Assembly (NCBI RefSeq): GCF_004339015.1
Contig: NZ_SMFQ01000002.1
Coordinates: 62,001-126,000, forward strand
Origin: Cocleimonas flava
Lineage (GTDB): Bacteria; Pseudomonadota; Gammaproteobacteria; Thiotrichales; Thiotrichaceae
Length of the DNA: 64,000 nt
Direction: 5' to 3'
Positions 26,775 to 38,110 of this stretch are shown piece after piece. The notes below the pieces were generated by a model. The model searched no databases. It worked only from the letters and a program-made list of their open reading frames with translations, and was not told the DNA's origin. Numbering within the stretch: position 1 is the first letter of the stretch; each line of letters begins with the position of its first letter. Position numbers and translations under genes: made by a program.

Positions 26775-27404
26775 TTATGAGATCAAACCACTATTTTTGA
26801 TGCCATCAAACATGAACTGAACGGCTAATGCGCAAAGAATAACGCCGAAAACACGAGTGATTACTTGCAAACCAGTAACACCAATAAAGCGATGTAACTG
26901 GCTCGCACCAATCAGTGAAATATAGGTAATTAGCATGATGCTTAGCAGACCTAAAACAACCATACTTTGCTGTGCAATATCACCCTGAACATTGGCCATC
27001 AATAAAATGACTGCACCCATTGCACCAGGGCCGGCTATAAGCGGAGTAGCGACGGGAAACACACTGATATCGTGACTGGTCTCGGCTTCTTCAACCTCAT
27101 CTTCTGTTGCAGAAGTACCGCCAGAATGTCGGGCAAAGACCATATCAATGCCGATCAATAATAATAAGATACCACCAGCCACGCGTAATGCAGGCAGCGT
27201 AATACCCAGAGAACTCAATATAGCTTCGCCAAGAAAGGCAAACGCTAGAAGAATACAGGTGGCAATCAACACGCCTTTTAAAGCTATTTTACTTTTAGTG
27301 CGCGCACTTCTCTGGGACGTTAGCCCCGCAAATACAGCAGCCACGTCGATAGGTCCGACAGTGGCGAAGAATGTTGTTAGCGCTAGAATGTAAGTTTCGA
27401 ACAT
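26775..27404 (-). CDS. MarC family integral membrane protein
   Basis: 209 residues, six membrane helices. MarC hallmarks are seen: the start LALTTFFATVGPIDVAAVFA, the ILLLLIGIDMVFA helix followed by a charged loop, and FPVATPLIAGPGAMGAVILL. The family is annotated as putative multiple-antibiotic-resistance or small neutral amino acid transport proteins; the real function is uncertain. Confidence 0.9.
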   Translation of the reverse strand: MFETYILALTTFFATVGPIDVAAVFAGLTSQRSARTKSKIALKGVLIATCILLAFAFLGEAILSSLGITLPALRVAGGILLLLIGIDMVFARHSGGTSATEDEVEEAETSHDISVFPVATPLIAGPGAMGAVILLMANVQGDIAQQSMVVLGLLSIMLITYISLIGASQLHRFIGVTGLQVITRVFGVILCALAVQFMFDGIKNSGLIS

Positions 27405-27458
27405 AATAAATAGCTACTAAAGAATGGTTTATACAAACACCATATAAATTCTGAAAAT

Positions 27459-27490
27459 AAAAACGCCCCCTAAGTAGGGGGGTGGGTTTT
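27459..27490 (-). repeat. Dispersed repeat, single unit, reversed
   Basis: AAACGCCCCCTAAGTAGGGG, then GGTGGGTTTT. This copy is itself self-complementary (CCCCC-TAAGTA-GGGGG) and T-runs flank both ends. It lies upstream of marC and downstream of suhB (both minus strand), so it may terminate the suhB transcript only weakly. Confidence 0.85.
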
Positions 27491-27620
27491 AATTCATCTA
27501 TTGTAGTTGGATATTTAAATTTTGCCCGCGAATAATAGTATTTTTTAAGTTAAATATTATTTAAGTATTCTTTTTCGCCGAGCACTTTTTAGCTAAGCAC
27601 GCTTTTAAGCTAAGAACAGC

Positions 27621-28415
27621 TTATTTAAGCACGCCATGTAGGCGTTTGATCATATCTTTGAATACTTTTGGGTTTGCCGCGACAATATCACCCGACTTCA
27701 AATGCGTTTCGCCACCTTGCATATCACCAACAAGACCACCTGCTTCTTGCACTAGTAACACGCCTGCAGCGATATCCCATTCTTGTAATCCGAATTCCCA
27801 GAAACCATCGTATCGACCAGCTGCAACATACGCCAGGTCTAGCGAAGCAGAACCTGCTCGTCTAACACCAGCTGTATTTAGCATCAACGCTTTCATTGTT
27901 AGCTGGTAAGTATCAATGATTTCAGCTTGATCTGGACGGTATGGAATTCCGGTTCCCAGTAATGCATTTTCTAACGACAAACGTTTAGAAACACGAATGC
28001 GACGATTATTCAAAAATGCGCCACCACCTCGTGATGCATGGAATAAATCATCTCTCATCGGGTCGTAAACAACACCCTGATCGATTTTTCCATTTTTCTT
28101 AAGCGCGATTGAAACCGCGTAATGTGGTACACCGTAAAGGAAATTTGTAGTTCCATCGAGAGGATCAATAATCCATTCGTATTCTTTAGAAGTGCCTTCT
28201 ATTTTTCCGCTTTCTTCGCCGATAAAGCTATGATCCGGATACGCTTTTTTCAAAATACCGATAATAGTATCTTCGGCAGCGCGATCTATTTCAGAAACAA
28301 AATCATTTTTGTCTTTGTTTTCGATCTGTAACTGGTCGATCCTATCGGCACTGCGCGCAATGATGTCGCCAGCTTCGTGGGCGGCTTTAATAGCCATATT
28401 TAACATAGGATTCAT
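27621..28415 (-). CDS. suhB: Inositol-1-monophosphatase / SuhB
   Basis: 264 residues. Metal-binding motifs are FIGEESG, WIIDPLDGTTNFLYG and EWDIAAGVLLVQEAGG. SuhB hydrolyses inositol and related phosphates and, in E. coli, also joins the rRNA antitermination complex. It is divergent from trmJ, a pairing common in gammaproteobacteria, although iscR does not follow trmJ here. Confidence 0.95.
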   Translation of the reverse strand: MNPMLNMAIKAAHEAGDIIARSADRIDQLQIENKDKNDFVSEIDRAAEDTIIGILKKAYPDHSFIGEESGKIEGTSKEYEWIIDPLDGTTNFLYGVPHYAVSIALKKNGKIDQGVVYDPMRDDLFHASRGGGAFLNNRRIRVSKRLSLENALLGTGIPYRPDQAEIIDTYQLTMKALMLNTAGVRRAGSASLDLAYVAAGRYDGFWEFGLQEWDIAAGVLLVQEAGGLVGDMQGGETHLKSGDIVAANPKVFKDMIKRLHGVLK

Positions 28416-28656
28416 AACAATTTCCGTAAATAGTAGTTCATCAGATCAAACAATTTTATAGTTATCTCGGTATTATCATAATAGATAATTACTGAGATTA
28501 TTTCAGCCGCGAGAGTCTAACAGAAAACGATCCTAAATTCCCCAGTTGATCACCTTCTATTGCTAATTAAATTATCAAAATGCGATCTATTGCTATATTG
28601 TTCCTGACTTAGTCATACTACAGCATAAAGTATGCTGTTCTATTGAGGAATTTAAG

Positions 28657-29415
28657 ATGAACAACAAGCCATTAGATAACATCAGAATTGTTATGATTCA
28701 CACGTCTCATCCCGGAAATATTGGCGCTGCAGCACGTGCCATGAAAGTAATGGGGTTATCTGATCTCTTTTTGGTAAATCCCAAGTCTTTTCCTGATGAA
28801 CAAGCTAATGCAATGTCTGCTAATGCCACTGATATTCTAGACAATGCCACCGTCGTATCAACCTTAGCCGAAGCGATAGCCGATTGCCAATTAGTGGTAG
28901 GGAGCAGTGCCAGACATGAGCGAACCTTGAGCTGGGATATTCAAGATTCTCGGGAATGTGGAGAAACCCTTGCGCAACACGCCGTCAAAGCTAAAGTCGC
29001 GTTGTTATTTGGTCGCGAGAGTTCTGGACTTACAAACGATGAACTCGCGGTTTGCCAGCATTTGGTACACATTCCTACTAACCCTGATTACAGTTCTTTA
29101 AATGTCGCATCTGCGGTTCAGTTACTGGCTTATGAATGCCGAGTCGCTGTATTAAAAGACAGCCCTACAGCCCCCCTTATCGCCAAAGAAAAATCAGAAA
29201 AAGAGCAGGAAGATGAATGGGTTACATCAGAAGAGCTTGATGGTTTTTATCAGCATTTAAAACAAGTCATGGAAGACGTTGAATTTTTAGACCCGGAAAA
29301 CCCCAAACACTTGATGACCCGTTTAAGACGCCTCTATTCCCGATCTGGCATGACACGAAGCGAACTCAATATTCAACGTGGATTTCTCGCCGCTATTCAA
29401 AAGAAGAATCGCTAA
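28657..29415 (+). CDS. trmJ: tRNA (cytidine/uridine-32-2'-O)-methyltransferase
   Basis: 252 residues, SPOUT fold. Motifs: HTSHPGNIGAAARAMKVMG (substrate side), LFGRESSGLTNDELAVC and NPDYSSLNVASAVQLLAYE (the SAM-binding trefoil knot). It 2'-O-methylates position 32 of several tRNAs. TGAGGAA precedes the ATG, and a small hairpin, ACAGCATA/TATGCTGT (28620-28638), lies in the leader. Confidence 0.96.
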   Translation: MNNKPLDNIRIVMIHTSHPGNIGAAARAMKVMGLSDLFLVNPKSFPDEQANAMSANATDILDNATVVSTLAEAIADCQLVVGSSARHERTLSWDIQDSRECGETLAQHAVKAKVALLFGRESSGLTNDELAVCQHLVHIPTNPDYSSLNVASAVQLLAYECRVAVLKDSPTAPLIAKEKSEKEQEDEWVTSEELDGFYQHLKQVMEDVEFLDPENPKHLMTRLRRLYSRSGMTRSELNIQRGFLAAIQKKNR

Positions 29416-29625
29416 AAACTTATTCAAAATAATAGCTTAAATAATCGCTTAAAATCGGTCTCATTCAGCTTAGGCTCAGCCGTTAGGCGTAAAATCATTG
29501 AAATAAGATAGATAATTGTCTATTTTTAAGTGAAAGAGCATCTTGGTTTAGATAATTTTTAATTAAAGACAAAACCCGTATTACGCTCTTAAAAATAAAA
29601 ATAAAATGATTTGAGAGAATGAGCA

Positions 29626-30204
29626 ATGAATAATCAAAAGCATACCGTTAACGAAGGCTTTCGTGAGCCAAAGGTATATAGCACAACAGGCTTTAAGGAC
29701 ACATTAGCATCACCACTCTTTTATTCCGTGGCGGCTGTGGCCCTGGTTTTGGGAATCGCATCTATATTTGGCTTTCTACAAAACCCATTAAAACTTAAAG
29801 CCGTTGCTAATGCTGTACATAACAAGGTTCATATAAGCAGCCCTGTTCGAAGCAGTCCCCGCAATAATTTATATTCTCTGGAACAGTCTTTTAAAAACAA
29901 AGACTACAGAACAGATAAGAATCAAATTCAAAATCAGCCGCAATCGGTTGAAGTTGAACAGCCACAACATATGGGTGGCTTAAATCGCGTTTCGTTTAAT
30001 TACGATGTGACTGCAAATGACTTCTGGACAGATTTAGATACTTCTCGTCTTGAATCGGCTGTTGAAGAAAGTGCGAGACAGGATTTAGAAGCTTCTTTGC
30101 TTGGCGCTCCCCTAGGATCTGAATTCCATCAGCAACTAGAATTAGAAGCGATGCCACTCAATGATTCTATTTACAGCTTGAACACTACGCCAACGAGTAT
30201 TTAA
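29626..30204 (+). CDS. Hypothetical single-pass membrane protein
   Basis: 192 residues. One membrane helix at about 30-52 (SPLFYSVAAVALVLGIASIF), a basic Ser/Asn-rich stretch, and a C-terminal acidic helical part. No family recognised. The ATG at 29626 has GAGAGAATGAG upstream. 211 nt after trmJ, so possibly a separate transcript. Low-complexity composition but codon use like neighbours. Confidence 0.6.
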   Translation: MNNQKHTVNEGFREPKVYSTTGFKDTLASPLFYSVAAVALVLGIASIFGFLQNPLKLKAVANAVHNKVHISSPVRSSPRNNLYSLEQSFKNKDYRTDKNQIQNQPQSVEVEQPQHMGGLNRVSFNYDVTANDFWTDLDTSRLESAVEESARQDLEASLLGAPLGSEFHQQLELEAMPLNDSIYSLNTTPTSI

Positions 30205-30244
30205 CGGAGCCTTGATTCATAACCTTTGATTCATGACCCTTGGT

Positions 30245-32893
30245 TCAAGAATCTAGTTTCTGAATCAATGCCTCTTCCAACTCCGCCTGTTTTTCTTCTG
30301 AAGTAACAGGCTTTCCGCTGTTTGTGGTTACAAGGAAAATATCTTCGGCAATTTCACCTAATGTCGCAATTCGCGCATTATGAATATTAATCCCATACTG
30401 GGTAAATACCTCACCAATTCTGGTTAAAATGCCTGCACCATCAGCAGTATTGATCAATATTTCAGTTTGTTGATGCTGCGTATTCAAGCTAAATTCAACC
30501 GATGTTTTAGTGTCGAAATGCTTTAACTGTCTTGGCATTCTATGATGATCGAAATTATACGAAGGTTGCTCTTGAGATAAGTTTTTCTTAATCGTATCTA
30601 ACAGCTGTTGCTTATCATCATAGCTACTCAATGGTTTGCCATCGTTATCTAACAAATAAAATGTAAACAAATCATAATCGTCATTAGTCGATGTGATGCT
30701 CGCCCCAACTGTATTGAGACATTGCTGTTCTATCGCAGATGTTATTTTTACAAACAATCCATACCGATCTCTGGTGTAAATTAACAATACCGAGCTTTTG
30801 GTAACACTGCTGTCGGCAATTTTTATGATTGCTTCTTCTGTATCTTCTGCCAAGGTATTCTGAGTAGTTAGCAGACTTTTATTTTCGGCAATTTCTTTGA
30901 TATGCCAGAAAAGTCTCTCAGCAGAAAATTGCACAAAATAATCATCATCAAATCGCTTCCAGAATCGTTCGCTGACTGCCTGATCCATGCCATTTTCTGC
31001 AATCATGGCTAATACAGCCTGTTTCTTACTCTGTATTTCTCGCTCAATAATGTCTTCGTTGCTATCCGTTTTAGCCACTTCGTTCTGTAGATATTTTCGC
31101 GTATTTTTAAATAATTCAATCAGCAATGAATGCTTCCAACTGGTTAAAAGGGTTGGGTTCGTGCCCTTAATATCACTAATAGTTAAGATGTGTAAGTATT
31201 CTAGCCTTTCCAGAGTACCTACAACTTCCACAAAATCTTTTATCACTTCAGGGTCATTAATATCTTTGCGTTGCGCTATACTACTGATCAACAGATGATT
31301 TTCTACCAGCCAGCTAACCAGCTGAGAATCTTCTTCGCTAAGCGCGTGAGAGCGACAGAATTCAAGCGCATCGACAGCACCTAATTCGGAATGACTACCA
31401 CCTCTACCCTTTGCAATATCATGGAATATACCCGCCAGAACAAGCAGCATTGGTTTCTCGATATGCTTGAAAAGCTCATGACAGAAAGGGAGTTCTTTAG
31501 CGCCCTTTTCGATACTCAAGACACGGATGTTACGCACCACATTTAAGGTGTGATCATCCACGGTATACGCATGGAAAAGGTCATATTGCATACGGCCAAC
31601 AATATTACCGAAAGCAGGAATATACGCAGCGAGAACCCCGTAGCGATTCATTCGCCTTAAGACAAAATTCACTCTGTGATTAGCGGATACAATATTAATA
31701 AACATATGTTTATTATGTGGATTATCGCGAAAACCCTGATCTACCAGATGTAAATTACGGCGCAATTCTCGAATAGTTGCTGGCGTTAAGCCTTTAAGAT
31801 TAGGCACTGTTTGCAATATGTGAAACACTTCCAGAATCGTATGCGGTTGCTTACTGAATAAGTCTTTTTGCGCCAAATCCAGATAGCCGCCCTGATTACA
31901 GTAAAAGTTATTGATGGATATTGGCTCAGCCTGATTCTCCAATAAAATACGTTGTCTGAGCAAACCCAGTAGAATTTCATTAAGCCGCTCTAACTGCGTG
32001 ATAGTTTTGTAATAACTCTGCATGAACGCTTCGATTGACTCATTATGCTCATCATTGGTGTAACCAAAAGCATGCGCGAGATCTCGCTGATGATCGAATA
32101 GCAGTCTGTCTTCTTTGCGTCCCGTTATCTGGTGTAAGGCAAAACGTACTTTCCAGAGAAAATCTCGTGCTTCGATGAGCGATTCGTATTCTTTGGGGTT
32201 GAGCAAGTCATTATCTTTTGCATCACTCAGCGTTTTTAACGAGCCGATGCCGTATTCACGCAATGTAATCCAGCCGATCATTTGCAAATCACGCAAACCA
32301 CCCGGGCCATCTTTCAAATTGGGTTCCACGCGGTAAGCAGTATCGCCATAACGCAGATAACGGTCTTCCTGTTCTTTTATTTTCGCTTTGAAAAAATCCT
32401 GACTGTTCCAGATTTTATCTACTGAGATGAGATTTTTAAGCTGATGATAAACGTCTTCATTCCCACACAGAAAACGTGACTCAATCAGATTCGTAATCAC
32501 GGTTAAATCATCCGTCGCTTCTGTTACGCACTCATCCAGAGTACGTACGCTATGCCCTATTTCCAGACCTAAATCCCATAGCTGGGTAACAAAATCCGAT
32601 AGCTTAGCTTCTTCTTCTGCGCTCGGCTCTGTTGCTAACAAAATCAATAGATCAACATCAGAAGCAGGATGCATTTCCTCTCTTCCATAACCACCCACGG
32701 CAACTAAGGCGGCTGAGAGTGAATCATTAGCATTATCACTATTTTGCTGGGACCACATCGATTGCAATAAACCATCAATAGTCTGGCTGCGTTGCTTGAG
32801 AATGTCCTGAATTTCAACTCCCTCTTCAAATTGCTGCTGCAATTGTTGATTATTGAGTTGTAAGGTTTTTTTAAGGGATGGAGTAGAAGTCAT
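30245..32893 (-). CDS. glnD: Bifunctional uridylyltransferase/uridylyl-removing enzyme
   Basis: 882 residues. Nucleotidyltransferase domain: VAVGGYGREEMHPASDVDLL. HD domain: GIFHDIAKGRGGSHSELGA, which removes UMP. Two C-terminal ACT domains (VLLIYTRDRYGLFVKI and ILINTADGAGILTRIGEVF) sense glutamine. GlnD controls the PII proteins by uridylylation and so nitrogen metabolism. I favour the ATG at 32893; a GTG at 32908 is possible, and neither has a good ribosome-binding site. Confidence 0.95.
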   Translation of the reverse strand: MTSTPSLKKTLQLNNQQLQQQFEEGVEIQDILKQRSQTIDGLLQSMWSQQNSDNANDSLSAALVAVGGYGREEMHPASDVDLLILLATEPSAEEEAKLSDFVTQLWDLGLEIGHSVRTLDECVTEATDDLTVITNLIESRFLCGNEDVYHQLKNLISVDKIWNSQDFFKAKIKEQEDRYLRYGDTAYRVEPNLKDGPGGLRDLQMIGWITLREYGIGSLKTLSDAKDNDLLNPKEYESLIEARDFLWKVRFALHQITGRKEDRLLFDHQRDLAHAFGYTNDEHNESIEAFMQSYYKTITQLERLNEILLGLLRQRILLENQAEPISINNFYCNQGGYLDLAQKDLFSKQPHTILEVFHILQTVPNLKGLTPATIRELRRNLHLVDQGFRDNPHNKHMFINIVSANHRVNFVLRRMNRYGVLAAYIPAFGNIVGRMQYDLFHAYTVDDHTLNVVRNIRVLSIEKGAKELPFCHELFKHIEKPMLLVLAGIFHDIAKGRGGSHSELGAVDALEFCRSHALSEEDSQLVSWLVENHLLISSIAQRKDINDPEVIKDFVEVVGTLERLEYLHILTISDIKGTNPTLLTSWKHSLLIELFKNTRKYLQNEVAKTDSNEDIIEREIQSKKQAVLAMIAENGMDQAVSERFWKRFDDDYFVQFSAERLFWHIKEIAENKSLLTTQNTLAEDTEEAIIKIADSSVTKSSVLLIYTRDRYGLFVKITSAIEQQCLNTVGASITSTNDDYDLFTFYLLDNDGKPLSSYDDKQQLLDTIKKNLSQEQPSYNFDHHRMPRQLKHFDTKTSVEFSLNTQHQQTEILINTADGAGILTRIGEVFTQYGINIHNARIATLGEIAEDIFLVTTNSGKPVTSEEKQAELEEALIQKLDS

Positions 32894-32927
32894 GGAGGGA
32901 TTATGCACGATTTAGAGATAACTTAAA

Positions 32928-32957
32928 TACACCCCCCTACTTTTAGGCCTTTTTTTG
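32928..32957 (+). repeat. Dispersed repeat, single unit
   Basis: TACACCCCCCTACTTTTAGG, then CCTTTTTTTG. It lies between the divergent glnD and der starts, where no terminator is needed. Confidence 0.9.
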
Positions 32958-33157
32958 TAGCTATCATTCTCAATACCCAATTTTTACCCAATAAATAATG
33001 AATTAAATAGCAAATAATGACGAATAAACGCTGAATAAATACCTTATTACAGCGCAATTTGTTATCCTTGCGCGGCTATAACTATTGAGTTTTGATTACA
33101 GCATTGATGCTTTAAACTTAAGCACTACTCTGCTATAAATCTGTTACAAATATCGCT

Positions 33158-34603
33158 ATGAAACCTGTATTCGCCCTTGTCGGCCGACCTAATGTCGGTA
33201 AATCCACTTTATTTAATCGCTTAACCAAATCGCGAGATGCATTGGTGGCTGATTTTCCTGGCTTAACCCGTGATCGCAAATACGGTCAAGGCGTTCTAGG
33301 TACTGATAACAACGAAATCGAACGTGACTATCTGGTTATCGATACCGGCGGGTTAAGCGGTGATGATGCGGGTATCGACGAGTACATGGCAAACCAGACA
33401 TGGTTGGCAGTGGATGAAGCGAATACCGTTTTATTTATGGTGGATGGTAGAGAAGGACTTACCCCTGCAGATCATTTAGTCGCAGATCGATTACGTAAAG
33501 CGGGTAAAACAGTTTACCTGGTCGTCAATAAAACCGACGCTGTTGACCCGGAACAAGCCAAAGCAGAGTTCTATCAACTAGGTTTTAAAGACGTATTCGC
33601 CATAGCTGCAGCACATGGTCGCGGTGTTACGTCGATGATCGAAAAGCTGCTCGAAAAATTCCCGGTTGAAGAAGAAGAGACGATTCCTGAAGAGCACGCG
33701 GATAGCATTCGTATTGCCTTTGTTGGTCGCCCAAATGTAGGAAAATCAACACTTATCAATCGTATTATGGGTGAAGAACGCGTAGTCGCGTTTGATAAGC
33801 CTGGTACCACACGCGACAGTATTTACGTTCCTTATGAACGTGATGGTAAAAAATACACGCTAATCGATACTGCAGGTGTTCGTCGTCGTGGCAAAGTAAA
33901 AGAGGCGATTGAAACCTTTAGCATCATCAAAACGCTAGAAGCGATCAAACAAGCCCATGTCGTGATTATGCTGCTAGACGCGCATGAAACAATTACGGAT
34001 CAAGATGCGCATTTACTGGGATTAATATTAGATGCTGGCCGATCTTTGGTTGTTGCGATTAATAAATGGGATGGTCTGGACGAATATGCGAAAGACCAAA
34101 TCAAAGTTAAATTAGAAGTTAAACTACCTTTCCTCGACTTTGCTGATAAACACTTTATTTCTGCACTGCACGGCACAGGTGTCGGACATTTATACAAATC
34201 TGTCCACGAAGCCTATGATTCTGCCATGCTTGATGTACCTACTGCTCGCATGACGCGAATTCTACAAACTGCGACAGAAGCCCATCAACTTCCAATTGTT
34301 GCGACGCGTCGTATCAAACTTCGTTATGCACACCAAGGTGGCAGCAACCCGTTCACCGTTATTATTCATGGCAATCAGACCAATCGAGTTCCCGGTTCAT
34401 ACAAACGTTATTTGATGAATTATTTCCGCGAGACACTGAAGCTTAAAGGTACTCAGGTAAAAATAGAATTCAAAACGGGCGAGAACCCCTTCGAAGGAAA
34501 AGACGATAAGCGCGCCAAGCTGTCCCCTTCTCAGATGTTCCGTAAAAGAAAGAAAAGCCCACATGCTGCAAAAATAAATAAAACCAGTAAAAAGAAAAAA
34601 TAA
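33158..34603 (+). CDS. der: Ribosome assembly GTPase Der (EngA)
   Basis: 481 residues with two tandem GTPase domains. First: [22 protein letters not shown]. Second: [25 protein letters not shown]-like domain follows (about 360-450), then a very basic tail of Lys. Der is essential for 50S subunit assembly. An intrinsic terminator lies just downstream. bamB and hisS, common neighbours, are absent. Confidence 0.98.
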   Translation: MKPVFALVGRPNVGKSTLFNRLTKSRDALVADFPGLTRDRKYGQGVLGTDNNEIERDYLVIDTGGLSGDDAGIDEYMANQTWLAVDEANTVLFMVDGREGLTPADHLVADRLRKAGKTVYLVVNKTDAVDPEQAKAEFYQLGFKDVFAIAAAHGRGVTSMIEKLLEKFPVEEEETIPEEHADSIRIAFVGRPNVGKSTLINRIMGEERVVAFDKPGTTRDSIYVPYERDGKKYTLIDTAGVRRRGKVKEAIETFSIIKTLEAIKQAHVVIMLLDAHETITDQDAHLLGLILDAGRSLVVAINKWDGLDEYAKDQIKVKLEVKLPFLDFADKHFISALHGTGVGHLYKSVHEAYDSAMLDVPTARMTRILQTATEAHQLPIVATRRIKLRYAHQGGSNPFTVIIHGNQTNRVPGSYKRYLMNYFRETLKLKGTQVKIEFKTGENPFEGKDDKRAKLSPSQMFRKRKKSPHAAKINKTSKKKK

Positions 34604-34613
34604 AACGATCAAT

Positions 34614-34651
34614 AACCCGCCTATCAATTAATCCTGATACGGCGGGTTTTT
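34614..34651 (+). terminator. Intrinsic terminator after der
   Basis: Stem AACCCGCC/GGCGGGTT with a loop of about 19 nt, followed by T-run. Confidence 0.85.
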
Positions 34652-34749
34652 ATTTTGGCGAGAAATAGAACCTTTTTATTAAAAACAAAACTAAACACTA
34701 TACTGTTAAAAATACTGATAAAAAATACACCAACAAAAAAGGGGAAAGC

Positions 34750-36348
34750 GTGAATATCAAAGGATTGATTAACACACTGCTAGCGACATTATCTATTTTG
34801 CTGTGCACCACAACGCTTGCCAAATTGCCCGTCGGCATGAATACCAATGAAATTCAGCACGTTGATTCAAGCGCTCCGTTTGTCAATGTGTTCAAAATGG
34901 CGATGCCATTTAAAGACGCCAAAAAACTCACCCATGGTCATATTCAATACGATCGTGATGGATGGCCAGTTGACTTAAAAGGCGGAAAGGCAGGCAGCTA
35001 CATGATTCACTGGCTTCCAGCAGGCACTCTTCCCGAAGGTAATTATACGGTTCTTTATGATGGTGAAGGCCAACTGGCATACGAAGGCGATGCTAAAATT
35101 GTTCACTCTTCGCTCGGCAAAGACATTGTTGAATTTCGTTCTGGGCATGACAAATTCATGCAGGTCGCGCTTTTAATAAAACGCTCCGAACCTAATAACT
35201 ATGTACGCAATATTCGAGTAATCATGCCAGGCGGCATTTGCGCAAACGATCCATTCACAAGGGTTAACAGCGCAAACCAATGCCGTGGAAATTTCCTATC
35301 GTTTGAAAAGCATCACAAAAAAATTATCTTCAACCCTGATTACTTGAGATTCATGAAAGACTTTAAAGTGATCAGAATGATGAATATGTCCGGTATCACT
35401 CGTAACCCGATCAAACACTGGAAGCAAATGCCCCACATGAGCAAAGCAACATGGGCAGGTTACGAAGGCACACGTGGCGCGCCATTATCGGTGATGGTTA
35501 AGCTGGCGAATGTGCTCAACCGAGACCCCTGGTTCAATATCCCCCACGCTGCCGATGACAAGCTCGTCAGGAAGTATGCGTCTTATGTAAAGAAACACCT
35601 GCGACCTAACCTGAAAGCATATATTGAATACACCAACGAAGCCTGGAACCCCGGATTTTTACAAATGCATTATGCGAAAGATATGGGGACTAAACTTCGA
35701 CTCGATCCTGATCCTAATGTCGCCGGACAAAAATTCTATTCACAACGCTCTGTAGAAATCTTCAAAATATTCCAGCAGGTGTTTGGTAATTCGAGCAGTA
35801 ATCGTATTGTCAGAGTCATGGGAGCGTGGTCGGCAAATCGTTATATGACACCTGTGGTGATGGAACATAAAGGCGCTTATAAACATGTCGATTTGATGGC
35901 GATCGCGCCCTATTTCTTTGTACACCAAAAAGCGCTTTCAGGCGTGAATAGCGTACCGAGTGTTTTTGCCCTGCTAAAAGACGATCAGAAAAATCCTTAT
36001 TCAATGAATAACGTCTACAAGATGATTCAAGTACAAATGGATTTAGCGAAAAAATATGGCGTCAAACTCGCTGCTTATGAAGGGGGACAGCACCTTACCG
36101 CTCCTGGGACTAAATCCACACGAGATCATCCCAACCCATTCCTTATTGGAGCAAACCGCGCGCACCCAATGGAAAAATTCTATATTGAATTTTTACAAAA
36201 CTGGGACAGAATTACCGAAGGTGGATTATTCGTTGCGTTTTCCGCACCACGGACCTGTCAGTTTTATGGTTGCTGGGGAGTAAAAGAGCACCTTAATCAA
36301 CCACCTGAAAAAGCACCTAAATATAGAGGTTTACAACGATTTTTCTAA
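34750..36348 (+). CDS. Secreted clan-A glycoside-hydrolase-like protein
   Basis: 532 residues with a signal peptide (cleavage near TTLA). An N-terminal beta-rich part (about 25-150) precedes a TIM-barrel-like region. YIEYTNEAWNP places Glu297 as a candidate acid/base, and LAAYEGGQH places Glu444 as a candidate nucleophile, the clan GH-A arrangement. Cys pairs near 165-180 and at CQFYGCWG suggest disulfides. Similar proteins are often labelled cellulose-binding domain proteins; the substrate and family number are not certain. GTG start with GGGGAAAG just upstream. Confidence 0.8.
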   Translation: MNIKGLINTLLATLSILLCTTTLAKLPVGMNTNEIQHVDSSAPFVNVFKMAMPFKDAKKLTHGHIQYDRDGWPVDLKGGKAGSYMIHWLPAGTLPEGNYTVLYDGEGQLAYEGDAKIVHSSLGKDIVEFRSGHDKFMQVALLIKRSEPNNYVRNIRVIMPGGICANDPFTRVNSANQCRGNFLSFEKHHKKIIFNPDYLRFMKDFKVIRMMNMSGITRNPIKHWKQMPHMSKATWAGYEGTRGAPLSVMVKLANVLNRDPWFNIPHAADDKLVRKYASYVKKHLRPNLKAYIEYTNEAWNPGFLQMHYAKDMGTKLRLDPDPNVAGQKFYSQRSVEIFKIFQQVFGNSSSNRIVRVMGAWSANRYMTPVVMEHKGAYKHVDLMAIAPYFFVHQKALSGVNSVPSVFALLKDDQKNPYSMNNVYKMIQVQMDLAKKYGVKLAAYEGGQHLTAPGTKSTRDHPNPFLIGANRAHPMEKFYIEFLQNWDRITEGGLFVAFSAPRTCQFYGCWGVKEHLNQPPEKAPKYRGLQRFF

Positions 36349-36355
36349 ACCTTGT

Positions 36356-36384
36356 AAAAAAAGGCCTATAAGTAGGGGGGTGTA
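36356..36384 (-). repeat. Dispersed repeat, single unit, reversed
   Basis: AAAAAAGGCCTATAAGTAGG, then GGGGTGTA. Ten nt after the glycosidase-like gene but with the T-run on the other strand. Confidence 0.85.
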
Positions 36385-36566
36385 CTTTTTTTAATTCACC
36401 CCTCTAGTTACCATGAGCTTGCCATTTCGTTTTTTTGAAATGGACAACTCATGTATGCCAGAGCTTAAAACTAGCTCGCCGATAGGCGATACTAGATTTT
36501 AGCGTGTATTTAGGCACTTATTCCGTTTATAGTACGCCTTTTGACTGAATACGAAGCACATCAACA

Positions 36567-36908
36567 ATGATCATTATGTACGGCATCAAAAATTGCGACA
36601 CAATCAAAAAAGCGCGCAATTATCTGGAAAAAAATAACATCCCTTATGAGTTTATAGATTTTCGCGAAGATGGTTTAAACCCAGTGCAATTACGCGCATG
36701 GATGAAAGAACTAGGCTGGGAAAAAATCATCAATAAGCGCAGCACAACCTGGCGCAACCTCCCAGACGAAACCAAAGAAAACATGAATGAAACTCTGGCT
36801 TTAGTCGTTGCAGAAGATCAACCAACGATTATTAAGCGCCCTGTTTTAGAACTTCCTGATCAGGTGATGGTTGGTTTTTCTGAAAAAACCTATGCCACTT
36901 TGCTGTAA
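36567..36908 (+). CDS. yffB: ArsC/Spx-like protein YffB
   Basis: 113 residues, thioredoxin-fold ArsC family with a single Cys: YGIKNCDTIKKARNYLEKN. NKRSTTWRNLP and the final VMVGFSEKTYATL match YffB. GSH-dependent thiol reductase activity has been proposed for the family. It directly precedes dapE, nine nt apart, exactly as in E. coli, so the two are an operon. Confidence 0.92.
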   Translation: MIIMYGIKNCDTIKKARNYLEKNNIPYEFIDFREDGLNPVQLRAWMKELGWEKIINKRSTTWRNLPDETKENMNETLALVVAEDQPTIIKRPVLELPDQVMVGFSEKTYATLL

Positions 36909-38045
<1,137 letters not shown>

Positions 38046-38080
38046 AAATATAGTTTAAAGCAGGAGGTGAGCCTTGAGTA

Positions 38081-38110
38081 GCCACCTCCCTACTTTGAAG
38101 GCGTTTTTTA
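38081..38110 (+). repeat. Dispersed repeat, single unit, CTCCC variant
   Basis: GCCACCTCCCTACTTTGAAG, then GCGTTTTTTA. It lies between convergent dapE and the CHI-like gene and overlaps the stop codon of the latter (38108-38110). The CTCCC core is shared with the palindrome at 25.7 kb. Confidence 0.85.

Noticed and set aside
28463-28500. Imperfect stem ATCTCGGTATTATC / GATAATTACTGAGAT upstream of suhB
   Set aside because: It has a bulge, a mismatch and no T-run; AT-rich gaps give such stems often.
32893-32908. GTG start five codons upstream for glnD
   Set aside because: Neither this nor the ATG has a ribosome-binding site; the ATG was chosen as the simpler option.
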